Below, one piece after another: positions 42,834-52,597 of a stretch of DNA of 64,000 bases (positions within the stretch are counted from its first letter, which is position 1; each line of letters begins with the position of its first letter). Both the position numbers and the translations under genes were made by a program. Location of the stretch: the NCBI GenBank assembly GCA_964529415.1, contig CAZGWD010000015.1, positions 1 through 64,000 of the forward strand. Direction: 5' to 3'. Source of the DNA: CAYMPH01 sp964529415 (GTDB lineage: Bacteria; Spirochaetota; UBA4802; UBA5550). Below the pieces are notes generated by a model. That model had not been told where the DNA came from. It did no database searches and was given only the letters and a program-made list of their open reading frames with translations.

Positions 42834-43946
42834 TTGAAAAATAAAAATTACTCAAACATATATGCTGCACTTCTCATACTATCAGTAATATTTTTTCTAT
42901 CATCATGCGGCAAGCCGGCTTCAAGTCAAACTTTGCCTTTACAGCCATTGACTTTAATTGAAGAGCTTAAAACGCTTAACATCGACAGGTACATTGACAA
43001 AGTTCCATACTCCGGCTTTTCTGCAATGCCTTCAGACCCAACATGGATTATTTATAAATACAATAAATCAGTCTGCAAATGTATTTTTGAGGAAGATTTC
43101 CATATAGCCTATAAAAAGAAAAAAGATACTGAAAATATTGTTTTTTCACTTTCCGGCGGAGGAGCATGCTGGGAGGGAAATGCAGCATGCATGAAATACG
43201 CTAAACTGCCAAAAGGCTGGAAAGACACTGCCGGTTTTCCTTTTAACGGGTGGAGCGTAATTCACGTGCCATATTGTGACGGCAGCGTTCACATGGGGGA
43301 CAATGTGATCAGTTACGACGGCAAGGTTCACAACCACATGGGTTTGAAGCTCACAACAGCCGGAGTTACATTAATGAAAAAAATAAATCCCAATCCTAAA
43401 AAAATCATAATAACAGGATCCAGCGCTGGCGGCTACGGAACATTCATAGCATATCTTTTGATCCGACGTTTATTCCCTGATTCAGCCTTATATATCTTTA
43501 ACGATTCAGGCCCTGGTCTATGGAACCAGGATAACGGGATGATGGAAAAAATCAATAAAGCATGGAATTTTATTTCATTTTTCCCGAAAAGCTGCACGAA
43601 CTGTGATTCGCATTTAATATATCTGTACGACTGGATTCTTGAAAGAGATCCTAATGTTAGGATTGGCCTTTTTTCATCATATAATGACAGTACAGTTGGA
43701 AATTTTTATCTGAAAATAAACACGCCCGAAACACCGGAAGCATATAAGAATCTTCTGATCTCAATTTCAGATGAGATACAGAAGAAACATCCCGGGAGCT
43801 TCAAACGTTTTTTTATTGATTCGGATATTCATTGCGCAGTCAATGCCCCAGGAAAATATTCCTACAAAATACAGGGCATTACTCTTTATGAATGGATCAG
43901 AAATATGATAAATGATGATTCCGGATGGAAGGATCTCCTTGAGTAA
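42834..43946 (+). CDS. Pectinacetylesterase/Notum-family lipoprotein, copy 2
   Basis: 370-aa paralogue of the preceding gene. Lipobox LSSC (Cys25); catalytic Ser197 (GSSAGGYGT), Asp285 (SSYNDST), His333 (DIHCAVNAPG). Long stretches, such as HVPYCDGSVHMGD, YIFNDSGPGLWN and FSSYNDS, are identical to copy 1, while the N-terminal portion differs. It starts TTG with TGGAG upstream. Probably a duplication with divergence in substrate. Confidence 0.8.
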   Translation: MKNKNYSNIYAALLILSVIFFLSSCGKPASSQTLPLQPLTLIEELKTLNIDRYIDKVPYSGFSAMPSDPTWIIYKYNKSVCKCIFEEDFHIAYKKKKDTENIVFSLSGGGACWEGNAACMKYAKLPKGWKDTAGFPFNGWSVIHVPYCDGSVHMGDNVISYDGKVHNHMGLKLTTAGVTLMKKINPNPKKIIITGSSAGGYGTFIAYLLIRRLFPDSALYIFNDSGPGLWNQDNGMMEKINKAWNFISFFPKSCTNCDSHLIYLYDWILERDPNVRIGLFSSYNDSTVGNFYLKINTPETPEAYKNLLISISDEIQKKHPGSFKRFFIDSDIHCAVNAPGKYSYKIQGITLYEWIRNMINDDSGWKDLLE

Positions 43947-43973
43947 ATCCGGAATCATACACCTCCATGTTCC

Positions 43974-45371
43974 CTATAAAATTTTATTTGTTCTGCGCCA
44001 TATATTCATTTTTTCAGCTGACTTGATTAAATCATCCCTATAATCAGGATGCGCGATGCTTATCAGTTTTTCCGCGCGCATCCATGTCGGGCATGCAGCA
44101 AGGCGGACTGCTCCGAATTCCGTAACAACAAAATCCACTGCCTGGCGCGGAACTGAAACTATAGTTCCAGGTTCAAAACCCGGAACAATCCTTGACTGAA
44201 TTTTGCCATCCGAATCTTTATAAGTAGATGAAAGGCATATAAAGCTCCTTCCCCTGTGTGAACGGAAAGATCCCATTACAAAATCAAGCATTCCCCCGTT
44301 TCCGGAAATCTGATGAGGGACTCCGTTTATCACAAGACTTTCTGCATTGACCTGCGAAAACAGATCCACCTGGAGCGCGTTATTAACGCTCACGAAATTA
44401 TCTATTTCGCTTATTACGCTTTCATTGTTGGTATAATCCACCGGATACGCTATAAGCCCGGGATTATCGTCCATGAACTCATACATGGTTTTGCTTCCAA
44501 GCGCAAAAGTGTATGCGCATAAGTCGTGATCGATATTCTTTCTGCTGCCGTTCATCTTTCCTGAAGCGATCATTTTCACGAATGCATCAACAAACATTTC
44601 AGTATGCCCGCCCAGATTTTTTAAATCTGACTCAGCTATCATTTCACCCACGAGATTGGGCATGCCGCCGATTCCAAGCTGAATGCAGCATCCGTCATTT
44701 ATATGCTTCATGATATGATTGGCGATCTGTTTATCAACTTCGGTATGGGGATCAGAAGGCATGCAGTACAGCTGCTGGTTTTCAGGGGCTTCAACAATAT
44801 GGCTGATCTTTGAAATATGCACTGCGTTTTCCACGCCTAAACATCTCGGCTGGTTTTTATTAACCTCAACTATTACAACATCTGCTGTATCAACACAGGC
44901 GCAGGAATGGGAGCACTGCGGACCGAAATTGAAATAGCCGTACTGATCCATTGGACCAGCCTGAAGAATTGCATATACCCTGACATCTTTTGCAACTGCA
45001 CCCTCATTGTAGAAAACCGATCTGTATGACCTCGGCTTGCTGTTTCTATGATAAAATGGTGCTCTCTGATAGAGAATCGGAGAGTAGAACGGCTGTCCTA
45101 TGAACTGAAGCATTCTCGTAAGTTTAGTCCAGTGCCAGTCAACATAAGTAAAGCTCTTGGGATGTTTTGAGACTTCAGGAACAGGAGGAACAGTAGTCGT
45201 TGCATAAACGTGTACATCTCTTAAGTTTTCAGCCCTTGCTGCCAGGGCGATATCACAAATAACAGGTTTTCCATTGAAAGAGCCGTAATCCACTACATCA
45301 CCGGATTTTATCCTGCTTACTGCATTTGCTGCAGTTGTTAATTTTTCTGAATATTCATTTAAATATGACAT
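43974..45371 (-). CDS. Acetyl-CoA hydrolase/transferase family protein (CoA-transferase)
   Basis: 465-aa family I-type CoA transferase of the butyryl-CoA:acetate or 4-hydroxybutyrate CoA-transferase group. Signature segments: LGIGGMPNLVGEMIAESDLK, HTEMFVDAFV, GNGGMLDFVMGSFRSHRGRS, FICLSSTY and FVVTEFGAVRLAA. It exchanges CoA between acyl-CoAs and acetate. Divergent from the acyl-CoA ligase at 45659, with 287 bases between. No fusion or truncation is seen. Confidence 0.85.
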   Translation of the reverse strand: MSYLNEYSEKLTTAANAVSRIKSGDVVDYGSFNGKPVICDIALAARAENLRDVHVYATTTVPPVPEVSKHPKSFTYVDWHWTKLTRMLQFIGQPFYSPILYQRAPFYHRNSKPRSYRSVFYNEGAVAKDVRVYAILQAGPMDQYGYFNFGPQCSHSCACVDTADVVIVEVNKNQPRCLGVENAVHISKISHIVEAPENQQLYCMPSDPHTEVDKQIANHIMKHINDGCCIQLGIGGMPNLVGEMIAESDLKNLGGHTEMFVDAFVKMIASGKMNGSRKNIDHDLCAYTFALGSKTMYEFMDDNPGLIAYPVDYTNNESVISEIDNFVSVNNALQVDLFSQVNAESLVINGVPHQISGNGGMLDFVMGSFRSHRGRSFICLSSTYKDSDGKIQSRIVPGFEPGTIVSVPRQAVDFVVTEFGAVRLAACPTWMRAEKLISIAHPDYRDDLIKSAEKMNIWRRTNKIL

Positions 45372-45658
45372 TGTTTATCCTTTTTTGCTTTTATTCAAAA
45401 CGTTTGAGATAAAAAGATAAAAAATATTTCGTATATTCAGAATGCAATAAAAAAAATTCTTATTACCGTGTGACATATATGCATTTTTGTATGGGAAATA
45501 TCCCCTTTTTGCTTTTTCACCATTTTACTGAAAAAAGATTGACTCCATGCTCTACCATGTAAAAAACATCAATAGAATTCCAATAAATAGTTTATTTATA
45601 AAACAGACTATTAGAGCAATTTAATAATAAAATTATAATTTAAAGAGGGAAAAACACT
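45372..45658. other. Divergent promoter region of CoA-transferase and acyl-CoA ligase genes
   Basis: 287 AT-rich bases between divergent genes. No clear hairpin or operator is recognised. The GAGGGAAA before 45659 is the ligase ribosome-binding site. Confidence 0.4.
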
Positions 45659-47458
45659 ATGCCAAAAAAGTACACGCTGACAAAACCCGACAATTTAGTA
45701 GAACTTTTTGAAAACAGTATTAAAAAATTTCCGGATAGACCCTGTCTTGGAACAAAAAATGCGCAGGGGGAATACGAATGGGTCACATATCGTGAAATGG
45801 GCGTTCGTATAGATAATCTGAGAAGCGGACTTGCAAGCATTGGAGTAAAAAAAGGCGATGGAGTTGGAATTATTTCCAATAACAGCGTTGATTGGGCTGT
45901 TGGACACTTTGCTGTTGCCGGACTCGGTGCCATGTATGTTCCAATGTATGAAGCTGAATTGTCACAGGTATGGGAATATATTATAAAAGACAGCGCAGTA
46001 AAGGTTCTTTTTGTTTCAAAACCTGAAATATATGAAAAAGTAAAGAACATCCCAAAAAAAATATCAACACTGAAAAAAATCTATCTGATTCAGGGTGAAG
46101 GAAAAGACACAATGTCCGAACTTGAGAAGATGGGAGAAAAAAAGAAAGTTAAGTCAATTTACCCTAAAGCGGATGATGTAGCAGTTCTGGTTTATACTTC
46201 AGGAACAACCGGGGATCCTAAAGGTGTTCTTCTTACGCATGGAAACTGGACAAGCAATCACCATGCAAGATTTGTATCTTATCCCAAATGGAATCCGGAA
46301 GACCGCACACTATCACTTCTGCCATGGGCACATTGTTTTGGTCTTGGAGAACTCCACTCATTTACAGCCGTTGGCGGATCTCTCGGATTCATGGAAAATA
46401 CCAACACTGTTGTTGAAGACATGGCCAAGATCAGACCTACATTCCTTATAGCCGTTCCGAGAATTTTCAACAAAGTATACGACACAATTGTTACAAGGAT
46501 TAATGATGCCGGAGGCCTGAAAAAAACATTATTTGACGCAGGAGTAAACGCTGCAAAAGAAAAAAGAAGGCTCGCAGAACTCGGGAAATCAAGCTCGCTG
46601 ACCAATTTAAAATTCAGCATTATAGATAAAATTGTTTTCCAGAAAATCCGTGATCTCTTCGGAGGGCGCCTGCAGGGAGCTGTTACAGGGAGCGCTGCAA
46701 TGAACCCTGAAATTTCCAAGTTCTTTTTCGATATAGGAATCCCTTTATATGACGCATACGGACTTTCGGAAACATCTCCGGGTATTGCCGGCAATTCACC
46801 TACAGATTTTAAAATAGGCAGTGTTGGAAAAATTTTCGACAAAGTAGAAGTTGTTATCGATAAATCGGTTGTCGGACCAGACGCTATTGACGGCGAGATT
46901 ATAGTTTATGGCCCGAATACCATGAAGGGCTATCATAAAAAACCCCAGGCAACAAAAGAAACAATGACAAAAGACGGAGGAATCAGAACCGGCGATCGCG
47001 GCCGTATTGATGAAGACGGTTACTTATGGATAACCGGAAGAATAAAAGAACAGTATAAGCTTGAAAACGGAAAATACGTATTTCCAGCTGCTCTTGAAGA
47101 AGATATCTGCCTGAACCATTTTGTTCAGAATGCGCTTATATACGGTGCTGGAAGAGAATACAATGTATGTCTTATAGTGCCGGACTTCATTGCAGTGGAG
47201 AATTATGCAAAAAAGAACAAGATTCCTGGTGATATTATGGCGCTCGTTGCAAGAGAAGACATACAGAAAATGATAACTACTGAAATCATTGCTTCTCTGA
47301 AAATTAAATACGGCGGATATGAGATCCCGAGAAAATTCCTTTTCCTAACAGAAGCCTTCACGCTTGAAAATGGAATGATAACCCAGACCATGAAACTTAA
47401 GAGAAGAGTTATTACAGAAAAATATCCTGAAGAAATTGAAAGCCTTTACAAAAAATAA
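45659..47458 (+). CDS. Long-chain fatty acid-CoA ligase (AMP-binding)
   Basis: 599-aa adenylate-forming enzyme activating a fatty acid to acyl-CoA. The P-loop motif YTSGTTGDPKG is at residues 179-189, YGLSETSPG near 375 and TGDRGRIDEDGYLWITGR near 443. Length and the absence of a signal peptide fit FadD-type/FACL enzymes. Together with the lipases it would feed fatty acids into beta-oxidation. A strong terminator follows. Confidence 0.88.
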   Translation: MPKKYTLTKPDNLVELFENSIKKFPDRPCLGTKNAQGEYEWVTYREMGVRIDNLRSGLASIGVKKGDGVGIISNNSVDWAVGHFAVAGLGAMYVPMYEAELSQVWEYIIKDSAVKVLFVSKPEIYEKVKNIPKKISTLKKIYLIQGEGKDTMSELEKMGEKKKVKSIYPKADDVAVLVYTSGTTGDPKGVLLTHGNWTSNHHARFVSYPKWNPEDRTLSLLPWAHCFGLGELHSFTAVGGSLGFMENTNTVVEDMAKIRPTFLIAVPRIFNKVYDTIVTRINDAGGLKKTLFDAGVNAAKEKRRLAELGKSSSLTNLKFSIIDKIVFQKIRDLFGGRLQGAVTGSAAMNPEISKFFFDIGIPLYDAYGLSETSPGIAGNSPTDFKIGSVGKIFDKVEVVIDKSVVGPDAIDGEIIVYGPNTMKGYHKKPQATKETMTKDGGIRTGDRGRIDEDGYLWITGRIKEQYKLENGKYVFPAALEEDICLNHFVQNALIYGAGREYNVCLIVPDFIAVENYAKKNKIPGDIMALVAREDIQKMITTEIIASLKIKYGGYEIPRKFLFLTEAFTLENGMITQTMKLKRRVITEKYPEEIESLYKK

Positions 47459-47482
47459 AGTTTATTAACAATTATTACTTAA

Positions 47483-47510
47483 AAAGCGCCTGTTTGCAGG
47501 CGCTTTTTTT
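47483..47510 (+). terminator. Intrinsic terminator of the acyl-CoA ligase gene
   Basis: AAAGCGCCTG pairs with CAGGCGCTTT around a four-base loop and is followed by seven T. A textbook Rho-independent terminator 25 bases after the stop. Confidence 0.92.
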
Positions 47511-47863
47511 ATTATTTCTTATAAAAAAGCCTATTTTTTAACACAATTAATATAAAAATATATTTTAAAAAGCAGATAAACATTATTTTATTTCTTAAAA
47601 AATTATACATTAACCTATAATTTATATATATTTTTAAAATAATTTTAAGGTTTTTTTCTAAATAAAAAATATTTCCTCCATATAAAAGAATTAAACCCCC
47701 ATTAATATCAAATTAATACAAAAATAACTCAATCTCAAATGGAGACATCTTGTTTTGAGATGACAGATGTAAATTATTGTGCTAATTTTCATTTACGTAC
47801 CGTCCGGACGGTTTCTGTATAAAACATCAAATACAGAAAAATATTTAAATTGGAGGTCTCTAA
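47511..47863. other. Intergenic region upstream of lipase 1
   Basis: About 350 very AT-rich bases. The notable element is the operator/promoter at 47799-47823; otherwise T-runs and no coding frame. Confidence 0.5.
47799..47823 (+). promoter_or_regulatory. Operator-promoter of lipase 1
   Basis: The 14-bp perfect palindrome ACCGTCCGGACGGT (47799-47812) is followed by TATAAA (47818-47823), a likely -10, placing the palindrome between -35 and -10 where a TetR-type repressor would block transcription. A closely similar dyad (ACCGTCCAGACGGT, one base different) is at 58796-58809. Confidence 0.75.
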
Positions 47864-48490
47864 ATGAAAAAAATCTTATTAACATTATCAACAGTCGCAC
47901 TTCTTTATTCCGCACCTGCATTTGCTCTTGATCCAGTTGTTTTTGTTCACGGTTATAGCGGCAGCACTATAGTCAATTTTTCACAAATGATTTCATGGTT
48001 TAAAGCTGACGGCTATCCTTCAAGTTATCTTAATTATTATACATATAATACACTACCAGGCGTTGTAGCATCTGCAAAAATCCTGCAGACAAAAGTAAAT
48101 GAAGCTCTTGCAAGAACAGGCAAAACCAAAGTTGACCTTGTATGTCATTCCATGGGAGGTCTGGTTGCACGTTATTACATGAAATATTTAGGCGGAGCAA
48201 GTAAAGTCAATCAGGTTGTTTATGTAGCAACCCCTCACAGAGGAACAACCTGGGCATATGTGGATTTTATAACTCAGGCTGCAAAAGATATGCGTCCGGG
48301 TTCTTCACTTCTGAATTCAATAAATGGATTTTGCCCGGGTTTATCATTATGGTCATCATGCGACGAAATCGTTCTGCCTAATTCAAGCGCAAACATGGGT
48401 TATGCAATGAATATAGGATGCTGGGGACACATTGCAAGCACATGGAGCTGGAACGTATATGTTAAAACAAGAGATTATATTAAACCTTGA
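47864..48490 (+). CDS. Secreted lipase (alpha/beta hydrolase), copy 1
   Basis: 208-aa precursor with signal peptide cleaved near AFA-LD (residues 19-22). The mature domain is a small lipase like Bacillus LipA: FVHGYSGS at the oxyanion site, nucleophile Ser96 in CHSMGG, Asp167 (SSCDEIV) and His189 (CWGHIAS). Triglycerides or esters are likely substrates. Three cysteines (157, 166, 186) could form a disulfide. TGGAGG precedes the ATG. A near-identical copy lies at 49459. Confidence 0.88.
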   Translation: MKKILLTLSTVALLYSAPAFALDPVVFVHGYSGSTIVNFSQMISWFKADGYPSSYLNYYTYNTLPGVVASAKILQTKVNEALARTGKTKVDLVCHSMGGLVARYYMKYLGGASKVNQVVYVATPHRGTTWAYVDFITQAAKDMRPGSSLLNSINGFCPGLSLWSSCDEIVLPNSSANMGYAMNIGCWGHIASTWSWNVYVKTRDYIKP

Positions 48491-48498
48491 TATCTGAT

Positions 48499-49392
48499 AT
48501 GAATAAATCAATAAAATCTGAATCAGTTATAATTAAAAATACACAAATTCCGAGAGACGGCAATATTATGCCGTCTCAAAGAATTTCCGGTTATAATAAA
48601 AAAAATCCGGTTAAAAAATGCTCCAAACATAATTTTTCAATATACTTTATTCTATTAGGAATATTATCTTTTGGAATTTACCTATCAGTTCCTAAAAAAA
48701 ATTCCAGCGTCAGTACAGTTAATAATCAGAATATTGCAGGATTATCTTTTAATAAAAATAATTCTCCAGACAGCCAGGCATCTGAAAATGCAAATGTAAC
48801 TGATCTGCTAAGATCTTTTTTCTCATCTCTGAAAACACCTGAAATTGAAGATGATGGAAGCGGAACCAGCAAAGTAGTTGAGGAAATAAACAGCCTATCA
48901 CAGGAAATCTGCAATAATGATAATCTTCCCAATGATATATGGATTTCACCAAAACTTATGAGCGAAGATATTTTTGAGCAGAAAAAAATTCTTGAGCAGC
49001 TTAAATCATACTGCATTCAGGTTAATAGCGGATCAGCAACTGCAGCTGAAAAGAAACAATTCCTCGAATTAAAAATTAAATTATTGAATGATAGAAACGA
49101 AATGATCAGGCAGTATAATGATATTTTAAAAAATTCACTTGAGACTGTTAAGTCAAAAATCGAAACAGCAGAAAACAACGAAATTCAGGAAGGAATGAAA
49201 AATCAGCTGGATTTAATGGAAGGAACCAGCAGCGAAATGGCTGCTGCAGCAGGCACAGAAAATAATACAGTAGTTTACATTGATACAGAAACAGAACCAG
49301 GTCATTATTCTCGCATTGAGCAGAACAAAAAGCAGATTGAAGAACTTAACAATATAATAACAAAATACAGACAGGAATTGATAAATTTATAA
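48499..49392 (+). CDS. Membrane-anchored coiled-coil protein between two lipase genes
   Basis: About 297 aa. One membrane helix at about residues 47-64, then an Asn/Ser-rich linker and long helices predicted as coiled coil to the C-terminus. No family recognised. The start is uncertain: TTG 48487, ATG 48499 (used here) or ATG 48568; none has a good ribosome-binding site, and a 9-bp hairpin (48554-48577), probably the lipase terminator, lies inside its 5' coding part. It sits where a Lif foldase gene lies in Pseudomonas, but no Lif motif is seen. Confidence 0.5.
   Translation: MNKSIKSESVIIKNTQIPRDGNIMPSQRISGYNKKNPVKKCSKHNFSIYFILLGILSFGIYLSVPKKNSSVSTVNNQNIAGLSFNKNNSPDSQASENANVTDLLRSFFSSLKTPEIEDDGSGTSKVVEEINSLSQEICNNDNLPNDIWISPKLMSEDIFEQKKILEQLKSYCIQVNSGSATAAEKKQFLELKIKLLNDRNEMIRQYNDILKNSLETVKSKIETAENNEIQEGMKNQLDLMEGTSSEMAAAAGTENNTVVYIDTETEPGHYSRIEQNKKQIEELNNIITKYRQELINL
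48554..48577 (+). repeat. Hairpin within the 5' part of the coiled-coil gene
   Basis: GAGACGGCA (48554-48562) and TGCCGTCTC (48569-48577) form a perfect 9-bp stem with a six-base loop, 64 bases after the stop of lipase 1. No U-run follows. A similar GAGACG/CGTCTC stem ends lipase 2 (50098-50131), so it may be a relic of the same terminator, or a regulatory hairpin. Confidence 0.6.
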
Positions 49393-49458
49393 AAATTCAT
49401 TAAATTTTTCAGCATCAATTTTATTTCAATTTTTTACATCAAAACTGGAGGCTTCTAA

Positions 49459-50085
49459 ATGAAAAAAATATTATTAGTTCTATCAACAGTTGCATTTCTT
49501 TATTCCTCACCTGCTTCTGCTCTTGATCCGGTTGTATTTGTTCACGGTTACAGCGGCAGCACAATAGTTAATTTTTCGCAAATGATTTCATGGTTTAAGG
49601 CTGACGGCTATCCATCAAACTATTTATATTATTATACATACAATACTCTTCCCGGCGTAGTAGCTTCTGCCAATATTCTTAAATCCAAAGTTGATGATTG
49701 TCTTGCTAAAACCGGCAAAACCAAAGTTGACCTGGTATGTCATTCAATGGGCGGTCTGGTTGCGCGTTATTACATGAAATATTTGGGCGGAGCAGGCAAA
49801 GTTAATCAGGTTGTATATGTAGCAACTCCTCATAGAGGAACCACCTGGGCCTACCTGGAACCTTTTACACAGGCAGCAGTGGATATGCGTCCGGGTTCAA
49901 CCCTGCTCAATTCAATAAACGGATATTGCCCTGGTCTGGCATTATGGTCATCATGTGATGAAGTAGTGATTCCAAACTCCAGCGCGAATATGGGTTATTC
50001 GATGAATATCGGCTGCTGGGGACATATTGCAAGCACATGGAGCAATAATGTTTACCTTAAAACAAGGGATTACATAAAGCCTTAA
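49459..50085 (+). CDS. Secreted lipase (alpha/beta hydrolase), copy 2
   Basis: 208-aa paralogue of the lipase at 47864, nearly identical over most of its length, including CHSMGG (Ser96), SSCDEVV (Asp167) and CWGHIAS (His189) and the signal peptide. Differences concentrate at residues 55-85 and 130-180. CTGGAGG ribosome-binding site. It lacks the upstream dyad operator found at copy 1 and is followed by a strong terminator. Confidence 0.88.
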   Translation: MKKILLVLSTVAFLYSSPASALDPVVFVHGYSGSTIVNFSQMISWFKADGYPSNYLYYYTYNTLPGVVASANILKSKVDDCLAKTGKTKVDLVCHSMGGLVARYYMKYLGGAGKVNQVVYVATPHRGTTWAYLEPFTQAAVDMRPGSTLLNSINGYCPGLALWSSCDEVVIPNSSANMGYSMNIGCWGHIASTWSNNVYLKTRDYIKP

Positions 50086-50097
50086 CTTAACATTCCG

Positions 50098-50140
50098 AAT
50101 ATGAGACGGTTATTTTCTATCGTCTCATATTATTTTTTTT
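50098..50140 (+). terminator. Intrinsic terminator of lipase 2
   Basis: AATATGAGACG (50098-50108) and CGTCTCATATT (50121-50131) form a perfect 11-bp stem with a 12-base loop, followed by eight T. Confidence 0.9.
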
Positions 50141-50424
50141 GTTTAAAAAATTGTTACTTTTTAATAAAATTACAACAAATCCTGATTAACAAAAGCGCAG
50201 AATTCACTAAAACAGTTTAAAATTATATCAGATCTATATGTCAATACGAACCCTCTGCATCAATATCAATAATTATAATTTACATATTTCCTTAAATAAC
50301 TTATCAAGAAAGCCTTGATTTTATATTAATAAAATACTCTTTGTCATTATATATATAAATATAATGGAAGAAACATCATTGTTTTTATTTTAATGTTAAA
50401 TCCATCCAATCCAATGGTGAATCA
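50141..50424. other. Intergenic, AT-rich
   Basis: About 285 bases between the lipase-2 terminator and rarD. No gene, repeat or clear promoter seen. Confidence 0.4.
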
Positions 50425-51321
50425 ATGAATAAAGGAATAATTTACGGAATCGGCGCTTACACAATTTGGGGCTTTTTTCCTATTTACTGGAAATTTCTTC
50501 ATCACATTCCCGCAACCCAGCTGATTGGACACCGGATTATCTGGTCATGCCTTTTGCTAATAGTTTTTATTGGATTAAAAGGTTACTGGAATGATTTCAG
50601 TAAAACCATTAACGTCCGTGTAATAATAATTTATGCAATAGCTGCCGTACTCATTGCAGTCAACTGGCTTGTTTATATCTGGGCAGTTAATTCCAGTTTC
50701 ATTATTGAAACCAGTCTCGGATATTTCATTAATCCTTTAATCAGCATGCTGCTTGGTATAATTTTTCTCAAAGAACGTCTGCGGATAATTCAGTGGTTTC
50801 CTGTTATTCTTGCGGCAATTGGTGTGGGTTATCTTACATATGCATATGGCCGCCTGCCCTATATAGCACTCACATTAGCTTTTTCTTTCGGATTATATGC
50901 TCTTGTAAAAAAGGTTTCACCACTTGGTTCGCTTTATGGACTTACAATAGAAACCGGTATACTTTTAATACCGGCACTTGGCTATCTGATTTTTGCGGAA
51001 ATTAACATTACAGCAGGATTTCTTCACACAGGAATCATTTCAGATCTGCTTATGATTGGTGCAGGGTTAATAACAATAATCCCCCTGTTAATGTTTGCCT
51101 CTGCAGCGCACTCCATTCCTCTTTGGGTTTTAGGCTTACTTCAATATATTGCACCGACAATTCAATTCATAATTGGAATATTCATTTACAGGGAACCCTT
51201 CAGCAATGATCAGCTTATCGGCTTTGGTATTGTCTGGATTGCACTTGCCATTTTTCTTGTTGAAAGCTATCTTGCCAACCGCACAACTGTTATGCCGGTT
51301 CCGGAAATCGGGGAAGGATAA
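50425..51321 (+). CDS. rarD: RarD-like EamA-family transporter
   Basis: 298-aa ten-helix permease of the drug/metabolite transporter superfamily. The opening MNKGIIYGIGAYTIWGFFPI, then YWKFLHHIPATQLIGHRI, is the RarD signature. Substrate unknown; RarD homologues were linked to chloramphenicol resistance in Pseudomonas. Confidence 0.88.
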   Translation: MNKGIIYGIGAYTIWGFFPIYWKFLHHIPATQLIGHRIIWSCLLLIVFIGLKGYWNDFSKTINVRVIIIYAIAAVLIAVNWLVYIWAVNSSFIIETSLGYFINPLISMLLGIIFLKERLRIIQWFPVILAAIGVGYLTYAYGRLPYIALTLAFSFGLYALVKKVSPLGSLYGLTIETGILLIPALGYLIFAEINITAGFLHTGIISDLLMIGAGLITIIPLLMFASAAHSIPLWVLGLLQYIAPTIQFIIGIFIYREPFSNDQLIGFGIVWIALAIFLVESYLANRTTVMPVPEIGEG

Positions 51322-51430
51322 TTTTTTCTGTTTTTTTATTTTTGAATTTTTCTGAAATGAAATGTTAATCCCGGCAAGTATTTATATTATCAGATAATTT
51401 TTTTAAATAAATGTTATAGAAATTTTTAAT

Positions 51431-52597
51431 ATGAAAAACATAGAGCATAATATAATCAAAATGTATTTTTTCAGATTTCTCAGGGATTTCTGGCTGATTA
51501 TGCCCATGCTGATTCCATTTTATAAATCATTTCATCTTTCAAATACCGAAATATTATTAATACAATCAATATTTTCATTATCTCTTCTAATATTTGAAAT
51601 ACCTTCAGGATATTTTTCTGATGCAATAGGCAGAAAGCTTACTCTGATTATAGGCTCATTCTGCCTGCCGCTTGGATTGAGTATTTATTCCATTGGCAGT
51701 TCATTTTTTGAATTTGCAATTGCTGAAGCTGTTCTTGGTATAGGATTTGCCATGTGTTCCGGAACAGAATCCGCACTTATTTACGATTCTCTTTTGCAGA
51801 TTAACAACGAAAAAGCATATCATCAAGTGGAAGGAAAAGCTGAATCCTTTACAAGAATAGGAACTGCAGCCGCATCTGTTCTCGGAGGAATACTGGCAGG
51901 CATATTTCTGAAGCTGCCTTTTTTTATCAATATTATAACTGGTCTTTTGATGTTTATTCTTGCTTTAACTTTTGCTGAGCCTGACACGATAAAAAGAAAA
52001 AGCGAAAATCCGCTGAAAGATATTATTTTTATTGTGAAATACAGTTTAGGCCATACAAAAATTTTATCTATAATAATCCTCTCGTCGGTTGTTCTTCATA
52101 CAGGAATAACAGCAATTTGGGGTTATCTCATGATTATGGAGAAACAGAATTTATCTGTTATGGTAAACGGCATCGGGTTTGCATTATTTCAGATGATTTC
52201 AGCAGCAGGTGCCGTGACATCACATAAAATCAGCGCTGCCATTGGTAAAAAAAATTCCTATCTTATCCTGGCGGTAATTCCTTTAACAATGTTTATTGTC
52301 GGAATATCTAATTCGCCTTTTGTATTAATATGCGTGTTTGCTCATTCTTATGTCTGGGGATTTTCATTTCCATTTTTCATGAACGAACTTAACAATTTAA
52401 TTGATTCTGACAAACGAGCTACTGTTTTATCAACCGGAAGCATGATTGGAAGAATATTTTTTGTTATCCTTTCTCCTGTATTCGGTCTGTTAAGCGACAG
52501 CCATTCACTTGGGTATGGATTTCTAATGCTCGGTACTGTTTTCATTCTCTTAAGCGCTGTGAGTATTTTTTTCGGACGGAAAGATTTTTCATTATAA
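51431..52597 (+). CDS. Major facilitator superfamily transporter
   Basis: 388-aa transporter with about eleven to twelve membrane helices. The loop-2/3 motif GYFSDAIGRKLTLI is typical. The N-terminal IEHNIIKMYFFRFLRDFWLI is amphipathic. Substrate unknown; a general drug or metabolite exporter is likely. The window between 52598 and 52917 holds a small TTTGTATT/AATACAAA hairpin (52649-52668). Confidence 0.85.
   Translation: MKNIEHNIIKMYFFRFLRDFWLIMPMLIPFYKSFHLSNTEILLIQSIFSLSLLIFEIPSGYFSDAIGRKLTLIIGSFCLPLGLSIYSIGSSFFEFAIAEAVLGIGFAMCSGTESALIYDSLLQINNEKAYHQVEGKAESFTRIGTAAASVLGGILAGIFLKLPFFINIITGLLMFILALTFAEPDTIKRKSENPLKDIIFIVKYSLGHTKILSIIILSSVVLHTGITAIWGYLMIMEKQNLSVMVNGIGFALFQMISAAGAVTSHKISAAIGKKNSYLILAVIPLTMFIVGISNSPFVLICVFAHSYVWGFSFPFFMNELNNLIDSDKRATVLSTGSMIGRIFFVILSPVFGLLSDSHSLGYGFLMLGTVFILLSAVSIFFGRKDFSL

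Noticed and set aside
48499..49392. The protein between the tandem lipases as a second Lif foldase
   Set aside because: Layout is similar but no Lif motif such as FGE-x-LF is seen, and small LipA-type lipases do not need Lif.
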